From the NCBI GenBank assembly GCA_965227145.1, contig OZ245730.1, positions 3,162,001 through 3,226,000 on the forward strand: DNA of 64,000 bases, in the 5' to 3' direction. Positions 34,426-44,078 of the stretch are shown piece after piece. Under the pieces are notes generated by a model that was given only the letters and a program-made list of their open reading frames with translations, ran no database searches and was not told the DNA's origin. How positions within the stretch are numbered: position 1 is the first letter of the stretch; each line of letters begins with the position of its first letter. Origin of the DNA: JACKAQ01 sp965227145 (lineage in GTDB: Bacteria; Calditrichota; Calditrichia; RBG-13-44-9; J075). The position numbers and the translations under genes were made by a program.

Positions 34426-36162
34426 CTACAGCCAGTCTTCCTGGAAATTTTCCAGATATTCACGAACACGCTGCAGGAATTTGTCACCCAGTTCGCCATC
34501 GACAATCCGGTGATCGTAAGACAGCGTCATGTATCCGATCTGGCGAATCGCGATGATATCGCCGTGTTCTGTTTCCAGAACAACCGGACGTTTTTTGATG
34601 GCGCCGACACCCAAAATCGCCACGTTCGGCTGGTTGATAATCGGGAAACCGATCACGTTTCCGAACACGCCGTAATTGGTAACGGTGAAAGTTGCGCCGG
34701 TCACTTCATCCGGCTTCAATTTGCGGTCGCGGGTGCGGATCGCCAAATCATATGCGTTGCGCGCGACACCGCGAAAATTCATTTCATCCGCATTTTTGAG
34801 GACGGGCACCAGCAATCCGCGATCGGTTGCCACTGCCATCCCGATGTTCGAATAATTGTATTTTACAATATTATGCCCTTCCACCGATGCGTTGATGTCC
34901 GGGAAATCTGTGAGCGCTTTGGCCACCGAATACAAAATCAGCGGATTAACCGTCAGCTTCATTTTTTCGCGCTGTTGCCAGCTTTCGCGATTTTTGGTCA
35001 CGAGCGACAGTGCGTTGGTGAAATCCACTTCCGCAACACCGTAAACGTGCGGCGAAGTATGCTTGCTCATCACCATGTGATCGGCAATGCGTTTGCGGAT
35101 GTTGTCCATCGGCAGAACTTCGGCGCGTTTGCCTTCAAATTTTTGCTGAACGTCATCCAGCGATGGCATGGGCTGCTGAACTGCCGCCGGTTGCGGTGCT
35201 GCTGCCGGTTTTGACGGAGCTGCTTTCGGCTGTGCTGCAGGTGTTTCCGGGGCGGAAGGCGCTGCCGGACGGCTTACGGTTCTGCCCGACTCAATATAAT
35301 TGAGGATATCTTTTTTAGTGACACGTCCGTCCACGCCGGTTCCGGAAATATTTTCCAGCTCGTCTTTCGATACACCTTCGGTGCGAGCAATGCTGCGAAC
35401 CAACGGTGAGAAAAACTTCCCGCCTTTGCTCCGCGAAACATCGCGTGAATCTGTCGATTGTGCAGCTTCGGTTACTGCTTCCGGGCTGGCGCCGTTGGTA
35501 TCGGTCGATTTTTCCGGAGCCGGCGAGGCAGGTTTGCCTGTGCTGCCGGCGGATGCACCGGAGCTGATTTTTGCGATAACGCTGCCAACCTGAACGGTAT
35601 CGCCTTCTTTGGCAAGAATTTCAGTAATTGTGCCTTCGTACGGACTGGGGATTTCGGAATCCACTTTGTCCGTGGAAATTTCCAGTAGCGTTTCATCTTT
35701 TTTCACAGCATCGCCCTCTTTTTTCCACCATTTTACGATGGAACCTTCGGTGATGCTTTCACCCAGTTTTGGCATTTCCACTTCGACAACTTCGCCGCCG
35801 GAAGATTTGCCGTTGCTGGAGGAATCTGTCGCTTCAACCGGTTTTTCTGCCGGTTTGGGTTTTTGGTCTTCTGCTGCTTTTTTCGGTTCTGCCGGGGCGT
35901 CGGTTTTTGCTGCCGCACCGCTGGCTTCCGTATCGATAATGGCGATGACGCCATCCACTTCAACCGTATCGTTTTCCGATGCTTTTATTTCCACCAAAAC
36001 CCCTTCGTAAGGGCTGGGGATTTCAGAATCCACTTTATCAGTGGAAATTTCCAGCAACGTTTCATCTTTTTTCACGAAGTCGCCCGGCTGCTTCCACCAT
36101 TTTACAACGGTGCCTTCCGTGATGCTTTCACCGAGCTTTGGCATTAGCACATCAACTTTCAT
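34426..36162 (-). CDS. Dihydrolipoamide acyltransferase (E2) with two lipoyl domains
   Basis: 578 aa. Two nearly identical lipoyl domains (about 1-78 and 123-200), each with PKLGESITEG and the lipoyl Lys in EISTDKVDSEIPSP, are separated by Ala/Pro/Lys linkers. A peripheral-subunit-binding domain follows (FFSPLVRSIARTEGVSKDEL), then the catalytic domain with SYDHRIVDGELG, whose His and Asp are the acyltransfer pair. The sequence type suits branched-chain or pyruvate E2; the substrate is not fixed by sequence. ATG 36162 has GGAG eight bases upstream and overlaps the lipB stop (ATGA). Confidence 0.95.
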   Translation of the reverse strand: MKVDVLMPKLGESITEGTVVKWWKQPGDFVKKDETLLEISTDKVDSEIPSPYEGVLVEIKASENDTVEVDGVIAIIDTEASGAAAKTDAPAEPKKAAEDQKPKPAEKPVEATDSSSNGKSSGGEVVEVEMPKLGESITEGSIVKWWKKEGDAVKKDETLLEISTDKVDSEIPSPYEGTITEILAKEGDTVQVGSVIAKISSGASAGSTGKPASPAPEKSTDTNGASPEAVTEAAQSTDSRDVSRSKGGKFFSPLVRSIARTEGVSKDELENISGTGVDGRVTKKDILNYIESGRTVSRPAAPSAPETPAAQPKAAPSKPAAAPQPAAVQQPMPSLDDVQQKFEGKRAEVLPMDNIRKRIADHMVMSKHTSPHVYGVAEVDFTNALSLVTKNRESWQQREKMKLTVNPLILYSVAKALTDFPDINASVEGHNIVKYNYSNIGMAVATDRGLLVPVLKNADEMNFRGVARNAYDLAIRTRDRKLKPDEVTGATFTVTNYGVFGNVIGFPIINQPNVAILGVGAIKKRPVVLETEHGDIIAIRQIGYMTLSYDHRIVDGELGDKFLQRVREYLENFQEDWL

Positions 36163-36950
36163 TGCATGTTCTCCTGTTCTATAAAATTTGGCATTTCCTG
36201 CATGCTGCACAAACTGTCGGCAACCGCTTCCGGCGCAGTCATCACTGCATCGCTATCGACCGCAATGTTGCGGACTTCAGCAAATTCGAATAATTTGAGA
36301 AATGATGTAACCACATGTTTTTTGACATCTTGCAGCTCAACAGAATATCCAAGTTGTTGACTTAACGACGTTACGCCCATGTGGAAAATGCCGCATGGGA
36401 TAATCCCGTTGTAATGCGATAAATCGGGTTCGATATTAAATGCAAATCCGTGCATGGTTACCCAGCGCGAAATCCGGACACCCAGCGCCACAATTTTTTC
36501 ATTGCGAATCCAGACACCGGTGTAGCCATCGCTGCGTTCGCCGGCAATATCCCACAATTTCAGCACGTCGATAAACACTTCCTCAAGCTGGCGCATATAA
36601 AAAGATACGCTTTTTCGGTGCTGATGCAAATCGAAAATCGGATAGCCAACCAACTGTCCCGGTCCGTGGTAGGTGACATCGCCGCCGCGATCGACCGGAA
36701 TCACTTCGATTCCCTGCTGATTGAGAAACTGCGGCGGGGCAATCACATGATTTTCCGTGCCGTTTTTCCCGATGGTGTACACCGGCGGATGCTCAACAAA
36801 AATCAGCACATCGGGAATGCGTTGCTCAATCCGCAGCCGTTGCAATCGCTGCTGAAACGTCCAGACCTGACGATATCCGCAGTTGCCGAGATCGATCAGC
36901 CAGAGCGTTTTCGGTGATTGTTCTGTATCGTTTGTGCCGGATTTTTGCAT
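36159..36950 (-). CDS. lipB: Octanoyltransferase LipB
   Basis: 263 aa. It transfers octanoate from acyl carrier protein to lipoyl domains, the step before LipA. Hallmarks are VDRGGDVTYHGPGQLVGYPI, the catalytic Lys in NEKIVALGVRI and the nucleophilic Cys in IIPCGIFHMGV. The C-terminus carries about 35 extra residues of low conservation. The reading frame stays open to 37187, into lpd, but ATG 36950 gives the normal start. A 12-bp hairpin separates it from lpd. Confidence 0.93.
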   Translation of the reverse strand: MQKSGTNDTEQSPKTLWLIDLGNCGYRQVWTFQQRLQRLRIEQRIPDVLIFVEHPPVYTIGKNGTENHVIAPPQFLNQQGIEVIPVDRGGDVTYHGPGQLVGYPIFDLHQHRKSVSFYMRQLEEVFIDVLKLWDIAGERSDGYTGVWIRNEKIVALGVRISRWVTMHGFAFNIEPDLSHYNGIIPCGIFHMGVTSLSQQLGYSVELQDVKKHVVTSFLKLFEFAEVRNIAVDSDAVMTAPEAVADSLCSMQEMPNFIEQENMQ

Positions 36951-36965
36951 ATTTGTTATATCAGA

Positions 36966-36998
36966 AACGCCTGTTCCGCAACTTTGGGAACAGGCGTT
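36966..36998 (-). terminator. Hairpin between lpd and lipB (attenuator-like)
   Basis: AACGCCTGTTCC and GGAACAGGCGTT form a perfect 12-bp stem with a 9-nt loop. On the minus strand only three T residues follow, so partial termination or transcript processing that lowers lipB/E2/lipA relative to lpd is plausible. Confidence 0.55.
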
Positions 36999-37015
36999 AA
37001 GTTCATATTTTTCAA

Positions 37016-38407
37016 TTACAAATGAATTGGTTCGCCGAGCGCATCGTGGGTTGCTTCCGCGATAATCTCGCTGAGTGTCGGGTGCGGGTGAATCGTGTGC
37101 AACACTTCTGCATGGGTCGCTTCGATGGATTTTGCCAGCGTTACTTCCGTGATCAACTCCGTCGCTTCCGGCCCGATGATGTGGCAACCGAGAATTTCGC
37201 CATATTTTGCGTCGTAAATGATTTTCACAAAACCGGTGAGTTCGCCCATACCCTGCGCTTTGCCGTTTACGCGAACCGGGAATTTACCGATTTTCAACTC
37301 GTATCCGGCTTCCCGCGCTTTTTTCTCGGTGAAACCGACCGATGCAACCTGCGGCTGGCAATAGGTGCAACCGGGAATATTATTGTAATCGATCGGAATA
37401 ACTTTGTGTCCGGCGAGGTGTTCGGCTGCCAAAAGACCTTCTTTTGAGCTGACATGCGCCAGCCAGGGCGGGCCGTTGATATCGCCGATGGCATAAATAT
37501 TCGGCTGGCTGGTTTGGTAATATTCGTTTACTTTGATCCAGTTTTTGTCGGTCAACTGAACGCCGGCAGCTTCCAACCCCAAATTTTCGATATTGCCCTG
37601 AACACCGATGGCCATCAGCGCGTATTCCGCTTTCAGATCTTCAGATTTTCCGTCTTTGCTGACCGTCAGCGTTACGCTGGATTTGGTTTTTTTCAGGTTT
37701 TCAACTTTGGTGCCGGTGTGAATTTTTATACCCGCTTTTTTGAACGATTTTTCCAGTTCTTTGGAAACATCTTCATCTTCGATGGGCAAAATATTCGGCA
37801 GCATTTCGATGATGCTCACTTCCGCACCGAGTGCGTTAAAAAAGTATGCGAACTCAACGCCGATTGCACCGGCGCCCACAACCAAAATGGATTTGGGCAT
37901 TTTTTTCATGACCATCGCTTCGCGATAGCTGAGCACGCGATCGCCATCAATTTCCAATCCGGGAAATTGCCGCGCACGCGCGCCGGTCGCGAGGATAATA
38001 TTTTCAGCGGTGACGGTTTTGGTTTCGCCTTCGCTGTTTTTTACTTCGATAGTATTTTTATCTTTGAGGGTACCGAATCCGAGAATGGTTTCGATTTTAT
38101 TTTTTTTCATCAAAAATGAAACGCCTTTAGCCTGGCGGCCGGCAACATCGCGGCTGCGCTTTACAATGCTTTCGAAATCAAACGAATAATCGCTGACTTT
38201 TAAGCCGTAATCTTTGGCATGTTTCATCATTTCATAAACTTCGGCACTGCGCAATAAGGCTTTGGTCGGGATACATCCCCAGTTCAGGCAAACGCCGCCA
38301 AGATCCGCTTTTTCGATAATGGCTGTTTTTTTACCCAATTGGGAAGCGCGAATGGCTGCGACATATCCACCCGGGCCGGAGCCGATCACCACTACATCAA
38401 AATCCAT
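37016..38407 (-). CDS. lpd: Dihydrolipoamide dehydrogenase (E3)
   Basis: 463-aa flavoprotein that reoxidises dihydrolipoyl groups with NAD+. It has the FAD motif VIGSGPGGYVAAIRA, the redox disulfide GGVCLNWGCIPTKAL, the NAD motif VVGAGAIGVEFAYFF and, at the interface, the catalytic His-Glu in HIIGPEATELI...HPHPTLSE. ATG 38407 has GGAG eight bases upstream. It heads the lpd-lipB-E2-lipA operon. Confidence 0.96.
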   Translation of the reverse strand: MDFDVVVIGSGPGGYVAAIRASQLGKKTAIIEKADLGGVCLNWGCIPTKALLRSAEVYEMMKHAKDYGLKVSDYSFDFESIVKRSRDVAGRQAKGVSFLMKKNKIETILGFGTLKDKNTIEVKNSEGETKTVTAENIILATGARARQFPGLEIDGDRVLSYREAMVMKKMPKSILVVGAGAIGVEFAYFFNALGAEVSIIEMLPNILPIEDEDVSKELEKSFKKAGIKIHTGTKVENLKKTKSSVTLTVSKDGKSEDLKAEYALMAIGVQGNIENLGLEAAGVQLTDKNWIKVNEYYQTSQPNIYAIGDINGPPWLAHVSSKEGLLAAEHLAGHKVIPIDYNNIPGCTYCQPQVASVGFTEKKAREAGYELKIGKFPVRVNGKAQGMGELTGFVKIIYDAKYGEILGCHIIGPEATELITEVTLAKSIEATHAEVLHTIHPHPTLSEIIAEATHDALGEPIHL

Positions 38408-38520
38408 ATTCAACTCTCCATCTGTAAGTGGATGCTACTTTAGTCAAATTTTTTAGTCCGGCAATATACGAATTAAAACCCTCGAAAAACAAATGTCGAT
38501 TTAATCCGATAGATGCCCGT

Positions 38521-38579
38521 AAAACAAAAAATCGGAAACTGGGGCGCATTTTTCATTCACACACCGCCAATTTCCGATT
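38521..38579 (-). terminator. Terminator after the oxidase operon
   Basis: AATCGGAAA (38530-38538) and TTTCCGATT (38571-38579), with inner GGCG/CGCC pairing, form a long stem. On the minus strand it is followed by a T-rich tract. It lies just after the stop of the heme O synthase gene. Confidence 0.7.
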
Positions 38580-38605
38580 GGTACAATTTCATATTTTCAT
38601 TTAAT

Positions 38606-39496
38606 TCAAACGATTAGCCGATCGATCGACAGAAAAACCATCACTACCAGCATGTAAATATTGATGCGCATAAACATGGCGCGAAACATCCCGTTTTTTT
38701 CGCTGCTGCTCAACAATTCCCTGCTCATCCAGATCAGCCAGAACGCCGCGCCATAGAGCAACCAATGCAATACAACCGAATGCCCGATACCGAAAAGCGG
38801 AATCATCAAACAGGACAGCGCAGTTGCCAGTGTCCACATAAATGTGAGCCGGGAAATTTGGCGCTGATCGAACAAATTCGAGAGTGTAGGGAAGCCTGCG
38901 CGTTGGTAATCTTCGCTTAAATTGAGGATGAGTAACCAGAAATGCGGCACCTGCCAGATAAAAAAGAACAGCCCGATGGCCATTATTTGCGGATGCTCCA
39001 ACCCCCTGCCGCTGGCTGCCCAGCCGATCGCCGGCGGAATCGCGCCGATCAACGAACCGGGAATAACAGCGAACGCGGTTTTGCGCTTTAACGGTGTGTA
39101 AACGCCATTATACCACAAAATATTGAACAAACCGAGCGCAAATGCGGTGAGGTTGGTAAACAGTCCCAGAATTACGGCGCCGCTGACCATCAGCGCAATT
39201 GCGATTTTCAATCCGGTTTCCGGTGAAATACGACCGGAGGGAATCGGGCGATACCGGGTTCGCAGCATTTTGCTGTCGTATTGCCATTCCTGAAATTGAT
39301 TGAGTGCGGAAGAACCGCAGGAAAGCAGGAATGTTCCCAACGCCGGAACGACGAGAAACAGTGATAACTCACCCGTCGCCATGATATAGCCCAAAATAGT
39401 CGACATCGCGACCAGTTGGGAAATCCGGATTTTACTCAGCTCGATGACAATGCTGGCCCACTCGCGCACACCGGCAGCTTGATACGTTTGGATCAT
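38606..39496 (-). CDS. ctaB: Protoheme IX farnesyltransferase (heme O synthase)
   Basis: 296-aa UbiA-family membrane enzyme with about nine helices. The first prenyl-diphosphate motif region reads NQFQEWQYDSKMLRTRYRPI, with RTRxRP as the family mark; the later helix has LIGAIPPAIGWAA. It makes heme O, the precursor of heme A for the adjacent oxidase. The start overlaps the coxB stop (ATGA), which confirms co-translation. No ctaA (heme A synthase) is in the window. Confidence 0.93.
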   Translation of the reverse strand: MIQTYQAAGVREWASIVIELSKIRISQLVAMSTILGYIMATGELSLFLVVPALGTFLLSCGSSALNQFQEWQYDSKMLRTRYRPIPSGRISPETGLKIAIALMVSGAVILGLFTNLTAFALGLFNILWYNGVYTPLKRKTAFAVIPGSLIGAIPPAIGWAASGRGLEHPQIMAIGLFFFIWQVPHFWLLILNLSEDYQRAGFPTLSNLFDQRQISRLTFMWTLATALSCLMIPLFGIGHSVVLHWLLYGAAFWLIWMSRELLSSSEKNGMFRAMFMRINIYMLVVMVFLSIDRLIV

Positions 39497-40428
39497 TTTA
39501 ACTCTTTAAGATAATCGATGATTGCTGCAATTTCTTCGTCGGACAGTTCGATCTGGGTCATCACCATATTTTCGAACCCTTTCACTTTATCAACATCCGG
39601 TTGTTTGATCGAACGGATGAGGTATTCCTCATCAACCGTTACCGTGCGTTCTAAGCCGTCGGTAATCACGGTTTCTGTTTTACCGAAAACACCTTTGAAT
39701 GACGGACCGATCAAGGGCGTGCCGTCAAATGTGTGGCAGGCAACGCATCCTTTTGTTTTCAACAGCATTTCGCCGCGAGCACTGTTATTTCCGCCACTGT
39801 CACCGCTGCCGGCGGCTGAACTCCCGGCGGTAAAAAGCGCACCGGTTTTGCTGTACCAATTATCGTATTGCGCTTTTGGCAAAACTTTCAATTTGGTAAG
39901 CATATATGAATGCCGGTCGCCGCAATATTCTGCGCAAAAAACATCGTATGTTCCGGCTGTATCCGGTTGAAACCACATCGCGGTATTCACGCCGGGAACC
40001 ACATCTTTTTTGATTTTGAATGCCGGAATATAGAAGCTGTGAATCACATCCGTTGAGCCGAGGTTAAGACGAACCGCTTTGCCTTGCGGCACAACCAGAG
40101 TGTCTGTTTCAATGCCATTGTCATATTTGAATGCCCAAGACCACATGCGTCCAGTGGTTTCCACAACCATGGCATCTTCCGGAATTGTATCCATTTCTTT
40201 GTAGCCCACATAGCCATAATAAAACATGGCCATAACCAGAATTGTGGGGATGACTGTCCAGGTTACTTCGAGCCCGAAGTGTCCGTGAATGTCTTCGGCC
40301 TGATGATTGCGAGAATGGTGATATCGAACCATAAAATACACCATTGCAAAAGTTATCGCAATCATCAACACTACCGACACCCAGAACACAAATGCAAAAG
40401 TATCATTGAATGTGTCTGTAAAACCCAT
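39493..40428 (-). CDS. ctaC: caa3-type cytochrome c oxidase subunit II with fused cytochrome c
   Basis: 311 aa. Two N-terminal membrane helices precede the cupredoxin domain with the complete CuA site: His in DVIHSFYIPAF and CAEYCGDRHSYM. After a Gly/Ser linker (about 205-220) comes a class I cytochrome c with GCVACHTF and axial Met in FENMVMTQ. The fusion defines a caa3 oxidase, able to take electrons directly from alternative complex III. GGAG precedes the ATG. It lacks a clear cleaved signal peptide. Confidence 0.95.
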   Translation of the reverse strand: MGFTDTFNDTFAFVFWVSVVLMIAITFAMVYFMVRYHHSRNHQAEDIHGHFGLEVTWTVIPTILVMAMFYYGYVGYKEMDTIPEDAMVVETTGRMWSWAFKYDNGIETDTLVVPQGKAVRLNLGSTDVIHSFYIPAFKIKKDVVPGVNTAMWFQPDTAGTYDVFCAEYCGDRHSYMLTKLKVLPKAQYDNWYSKTGALFTAGSSAAGSGDSGGNNSARGEMLLKTKGCVACHTFDGTPLIGPSFKGVFGKTETVITDGLERTVTVDEEYLIRSIKQPDVDKVKGFENMVMTQIELSDEEIAAIIDYLKELK

Positions 40429-40456
40429 GTTTTTTCTCCAAAATTCGATTCGTTAA

Positions 40457-40756
40457 TTATGCCGGTCGGAAGCCGAAATCTGAAAATGTCAGACCGATAA
40501 ATATCACGTAAGTAATCAAACAAACCACTAACATGAATTTGAAAAGCATCGGTTCGTATTTGATGTGCATGAAATACAAAACGACGAGCATCGTTTTGAA
40601 ACCGGCAATCCCCAATGCAACCGGAACCGTCAGCGCGTGGAGTTGCACACCGGCAACAACCACGGTTATGCCGGTCAAGACGACCAATGCAAACCAAACT
40701 ACCAGATATCCACCGTATCCCGGGGAATGATGTTCATGTTGACTGTGCTGAGACAT
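40457..40756 (-). CDS. Cytochrome c oxidase subunit IV family protein
   Basis: 99 aa with three membrane helices after a His-rich start (MSQHSQHEHHSPGYGG). The pattern GYLVVWFALVVLTGITVVVA and IAGFKTMLVVLYFMHIKYEP is that of bacterial CyoD/CtaF-type subunit IV, which helps assemble the CuB centre. It lies between subunits II and III, with AGGAG before the ATG. Confidence 0.88.
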   Translation of the reverse strand: MSQHSQHEHHSPGYGGYLVVWFALVVLTGITVVVAGVQLHALTVPVALGIAGFKTMLVVLYFMHIKYEPMLFKFMLVVCLITYVIFIGLTFSDFGFRPA

Positions 40757-40780
40757 TCTTTTTTTCTCCTTTTTGCAGCA

Positions 40781-41611
40781 TCATGTGATAAGATAAAACA
40801 ATGGAAAGAGGAAAATCCAGATGACGTCAACAATGTGCCAGTACAAGCCGGAGTTTTCCAACTGGATAATATGGCGCGGATTGATTTTATCCGCAGTTGG
40901 CTCGGATATCACTTTGATTTCGATATATTCGGTAGTGCCATCAATATTGAGCACATTTCCAAGCTCTTTGCCATGTTCATCGACAACGGCAAGCCGGGTT
41001 TTTCCGCGAATCGGCTTCAGAATATCATAATTCATTTTTTCCAGATTGCGGGGTTTCCGGGCGATAAAGTAGAGCATCGTGCCCAAAACAGCTATTCCCA
41101 GCAAAACGTGAACACCGTGCAAGCCCGTCATTACATAATAGAGGCTGAAAAATACGTATTCACCACTGCTGTGGGAAAGCAGTTCTTCCGAACCGGGATA
41201 CAACCCGATATGAAATTTGTGTCCCCATTCGAAATATTTGATGACCATAAAAGTTGCTGCGCAAACAATGGTAACCACCAGCATCCAGATGGATAACTTG
41301 CGATTACCGCGCTGTAATGCTTCGATGGATACTGCTACTGTCAGACTGCTGGTCAACAAAACCAGTGTGTTCAGTCCGCCCAAAGCGGTATTCAATTCGA
41401 TTGCAGCATTGTGAAAATCCAGCGGGTATTTGGCTCGGTAAACGGCATACGCAATAAATAAACCGCCAAATAACAGGACTTCGGTAAAAAGGAACATCCA
41501 CATCGCAATTTTTGCACCGACAACATCACTGGGATGTTTGTGGGCAACCATTGCGTGTCCGTGCTCATGTTCGTGGCCGTGTGCGCCGGCAACTTGTGCA
41601 TGACTACTCAT
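40781..41611 (-). CDS. ctaE: Cytochrome c oxidase subunit III
   Basis: 276 aa. After a His-rich tail (HEHEHGHAMVAHKH) come helices with KIAMWMFLFTEVLLFGGLF and the typical MTGLHGVHVLLGIAVLG and SGLYWHIVDVIWIFLFPL. Between the last two helices about 60 extra soluble residues (from RKPRNLEKMNYDILK to TADKINPRH) are inserted, longer than in usual subunit III. The ATG overlaps the subunit I stop (TAATG). Confidence 0.93.
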   Translation of the reverse strand: MSSHAQVAGAHGHEHEHGHAMVAHKHPSDVVGAKIAMWMFLFTEVLLFGGLFIAYAVYRAKYPLDFHNAAIELNTALGGLNTLVLLTSSLTVAVSIEALQRGNRKLSIWMLVVTIVCAATFMVIKYFEWGHKFHIGLYPGSEELLSHSSGEYVFFSLYYVMTGLHGVHVLLGIAVLGTMLYFIARKPRNLEKMNYDILKPIRGKTRLAVVDEHGKELGNVLNIDGTTEYIEIKVISEPTADKINPRHIIQLENSGLYWHIVDVIWIFLFPLFYLIT

Positions 41612-43251
41612 TATGCTACCTCCGCTTTCGTATTGTGATCGTACGGTCCACCGGTCACTACCGGAATTTTATCAAAATTTTCCAGCGGGGGAAGTCCGTC
41701 AACGGCTGTCCACTCCAGCGTTGTTCCGTTCCATGGATTGCTCGGTGCATCTTCGCCTTTGAGCATCCCGTGGAAAAGGTTGATGAACATAATCAAAATA
41801 CCAGAGATGAGCACCCATGAACCAACCGTGGCAAGCACGTGGGCATCATGAAACTGCTCGAGGTGATCGTAATACCGACGGGGCATTCCTTCATAACCCA
41901 TCACTAACATGGTAAAATACAACATGTTAAATCCGATAAACTGAACACCCCACGAAAAGTTAGCCCAGCCTTTGTTATACATTTTTCCGAACATTTTAGG
42001 CGTCCAGTAATGCAAACCGGCAAACAATGCCATAATCGTTCCGCCAAACATAACATAATGAAAGTGGGCAACAACAAAGTAGGTATCATGCAGGTGAATA
42101 TCCAGATCCAAAATCCCCTGCATCAGACCGGTAAAACCGCCAATGGAAAACAGGATAATAAATGAAACAGCAAACAATAGCGGCGGTTCAACGTGGATCG
42201 ATCCTTTGTAAAGCGTGGCAACCCAGTTCAATACTTTTATGGCAGTCGGTATCCCGACGAGGAAGGTCAGTAACGAAAATACAAAGTTTGCGGTAAAACT
42301 TTGACCGCTGGTAAACATATGGTGTCCCCAAACCAGCGAGCCGGCCAACGCAATAGCGAGGCTCGAATATGCAATCGCTTTGTACCCGAAAATCGTGCGG
42401 CGTGCAAAAGTGGGAAGAATTTCGGAAATGACGCCCATTCCCGGTAAAATCATAATGTAAACGGCAGGGTGCGAATAAATCCAGAACAAGTGCTGATATA
42501 AAATGGGATCACCGCCCAAAGCCGGATTAAACACGCCGATATTCAGGGTTCTCTCAACCAAAACCAGCAATGCGGTAATACCCAAAATCGGTGTTGCCAA
42601 AATCTGAATCCATCCGGTCGCATACAAGCTCCAGCAAAACAACGGCATCCGGAAAAACGTCATTCCCGGTGCGCGCATCTGATGCATTGTGGTGACAAAG
42701 TTCAATCCGGTCAGGATAGAGGAAAAACCCAGAATAAACACTCCGGTTACTGCCAACGGAACATTCGTTGTCGTTGCTGTGTTGTATGGCGCGTAAAATG
42801 TCCACCCGGTATCCGGCAACCCGCCGGCGGTGAACAGCGCAGCCAAAACAACCGTTGCTCCGATAACATAAAGCCACCACGACAGCAAATTCAATCGTGG
42901 AAACTGAACGTCTTTTGCCCCTAATTGCAACGGTAGCATGAAGTTACCCAGTGTCGCCGGAATACCCGGAATGATCACCAGAAAAATCATGAATACGCCG
43001 TGCATGGTAAAAACCGTGTTGTACATCCGAGCACTCATTATCGTTTCACCGATAGTTAGCTGCTCGAAACGCATTAAAAATCCGAATACAATAGCCGTAA
43101 GGAAAGCAGCCAAAACGCCAATCAGATACAAAATACCGATGCGTTTGTGGTCGGTGGATAAAATCCATCCGAAAATGCCACTGTGCTTACCTTTGTATTC
43201 GAGGTAGTTCGGCTCCTTATGCTGAACATCCGAATACGTAACACTTGCCAT
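41611..43251 (-). CDS. ctaD: Cytochrome c oxidase subunit I (A2-type)
   Basis: 546-aa heme-copper catalytic subunit. It has the low-spin heme His in MHGVFMIFL, CuB ligands in YSHPAVYIMILPGMG and WGHHMF, and heme a3/a ligands in HDTYFVVAHFHYVMFGG. The D-channel Glu of A1 enzymes (GHPEV) is absent; YSHPAV marks the A2 family as in Rhodothermus caa3. It oxidises cytochrome c, reduces O2 and pumps protons. It follows the sco gene by 5 bp. Confidence 0.97.
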   Translation of the reverse strand: MASVTYSDVQHKEPNYLEYKGKHSGIFGWILSTDHKRIGILYLIGVLAAFLTAIVFGFLMRFEQLTIGETIMSARMYNTVFTMHGVFMIFLVIIPGIPATLGNFMLPLQLGAKDVQFPRLNLLSWWLYVIGATVVLAALFTAGGLPDTGWTFYAPYNTATTTNVPLAVTGVFILGFSSILTGLNFVTTMHQMRAPGMTFFRMPLFCWSLYATGWIQILATPILGITALLVLVERTLNIGVFNPALGGDPILYQHLFWIYSHPAVYIMILPGMGVISEILPTFARRTIFGYKAIAYSSLAIALAGSLVWGHHMFTSGQSFTANFVFSLLTFLVGIPTAIKVLNWVATLYKGSIHVEPPLLFAVSFIILFSIGGFTGLMQGILDLDIHLHDTYFVVAHFHYVMFGGTIMALFAGLHYWTPKMFGKMYNKGWANFSWGVQFIGFNMLYFTMLVMGYEGMPRRYYDHLEQFHDAHVLATVGSWVLISGILIMFINLFHGMLKGEDAPSNPWNGTTLEWTAVDGLPPLENFDKIPVVTGGPYDHNTKAEVA

Positions 43252-43256
43252 ACGTA

Positions 43257-44078
43257 TTATCCTTCCGCACGTTTAGATTTTGATTTGACAATTAACATTA
43301 CAAAAAACACGGTGGCAAAAAGTAACGTGATACTTCCTGTCACCTTTAAAAAATTGAAATAATATTTTCTGCCTTCGGGATCGTAACTGAAACAAAACTT
43401 GATCACCTTTGCAATGGTCGGCCCGGTTCTGCCCTCGCCGGCTTCCAGCAATGCCATTTTCAGGTCAAACGGATTAAAATCGACACCGTGAAGATAGCGG
43501 GCAATTTTGCCGTCTTTCGAAACAACGACCAATGCGGCTGAATGCGCAAAATCATCGCCACGGCGTTCGAACGCAAATCCGACTTCCGATGTAATACCGT
43601 TGATATTCTCAAGATCGCCGGTAAGCCAGTGCCACTGATCTTCAGGAAATTCCCGATCGAACCGTTGGAAATAATTGTTTTTCTTTTCCTGCGCTAAAAT
43701 ATGGTCTTCATCTTCGTTGATACTGATGGTGATTACCTTGAAATCGCGTCCCGGCTCTAATTGCACTGCATTCAGCGATTCCTGCAATCCGCTCAACAAC
43801 GGCGAGCAAATTCCCGGACAGGTGTAATAAACAAAAGAAAATACGGTAGGTTTGTCAACCAATTCAGCGATAGAAACAGTATCGCCATGTTCATCCACAA
43901 AAGTATAATTCGTATTGATGATTTTACCCAAATGCTCGTTTACACCTATCGGAACATTTGCAGGATCGGTTTCTGCGCTGGCTGTCAGGCTGAAAAACAG
44001 TAACAATGCCAGAGCCCAAAAACCGGTTTTTAAGTGAGATAATTCATGATTTACATCAGTTCTTCTTAACAAATACAT
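43257..44078 (-). CDS. SCO1/SenC copper chaperone
   Basis: 273 aa. An N-terminal membrane segment (LALLLFFSLTASAE) and thioredoxin fold with copper-binding CPGIC in YYTCPGICSPLLSGL and the distal His in DDFAHSAALVVVS. A second hydrophobic helix ends the protein (VTGSITLLFATVFFVMLIV), which is uncommon in Sco proteins. It delivers copper to the CuA site of the adjacent subunit II. AAGGA precedes ATG 44078. First gene of the oxidase operon. Confidence 0.9.
   Translation of the reverse strand: MYLLRRTDVNHELSHLKTGFWALALLLFFSLTASAETDPANVPIGVNEHLGKIINTNYTFVDEHGDTVSIAELVDKPTVFSFVYYTCPGICSPLLSGLQESLNAVQLEPGRDFKVITISINEDEDHILAQEKKNNYFQRFDREFPEDQWHWLTGDLENINGITSEVGFAFERRGDDFAHSAALVVVSKDGKIARYLHGVDFNPFDLKMALLEAGEGRTGPTIAKVIKFCFSYDPEGRKYYFNFLKVTGSITLLFATVFFVMLIVKSKSKRAEG

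Noticed and set aside
36951..37187. N-terminal extension of LipB into lpd
   Set aside because: It overlaps the lpd 3' end in another frame, spans the intergenic hairpin and has no family similarity.
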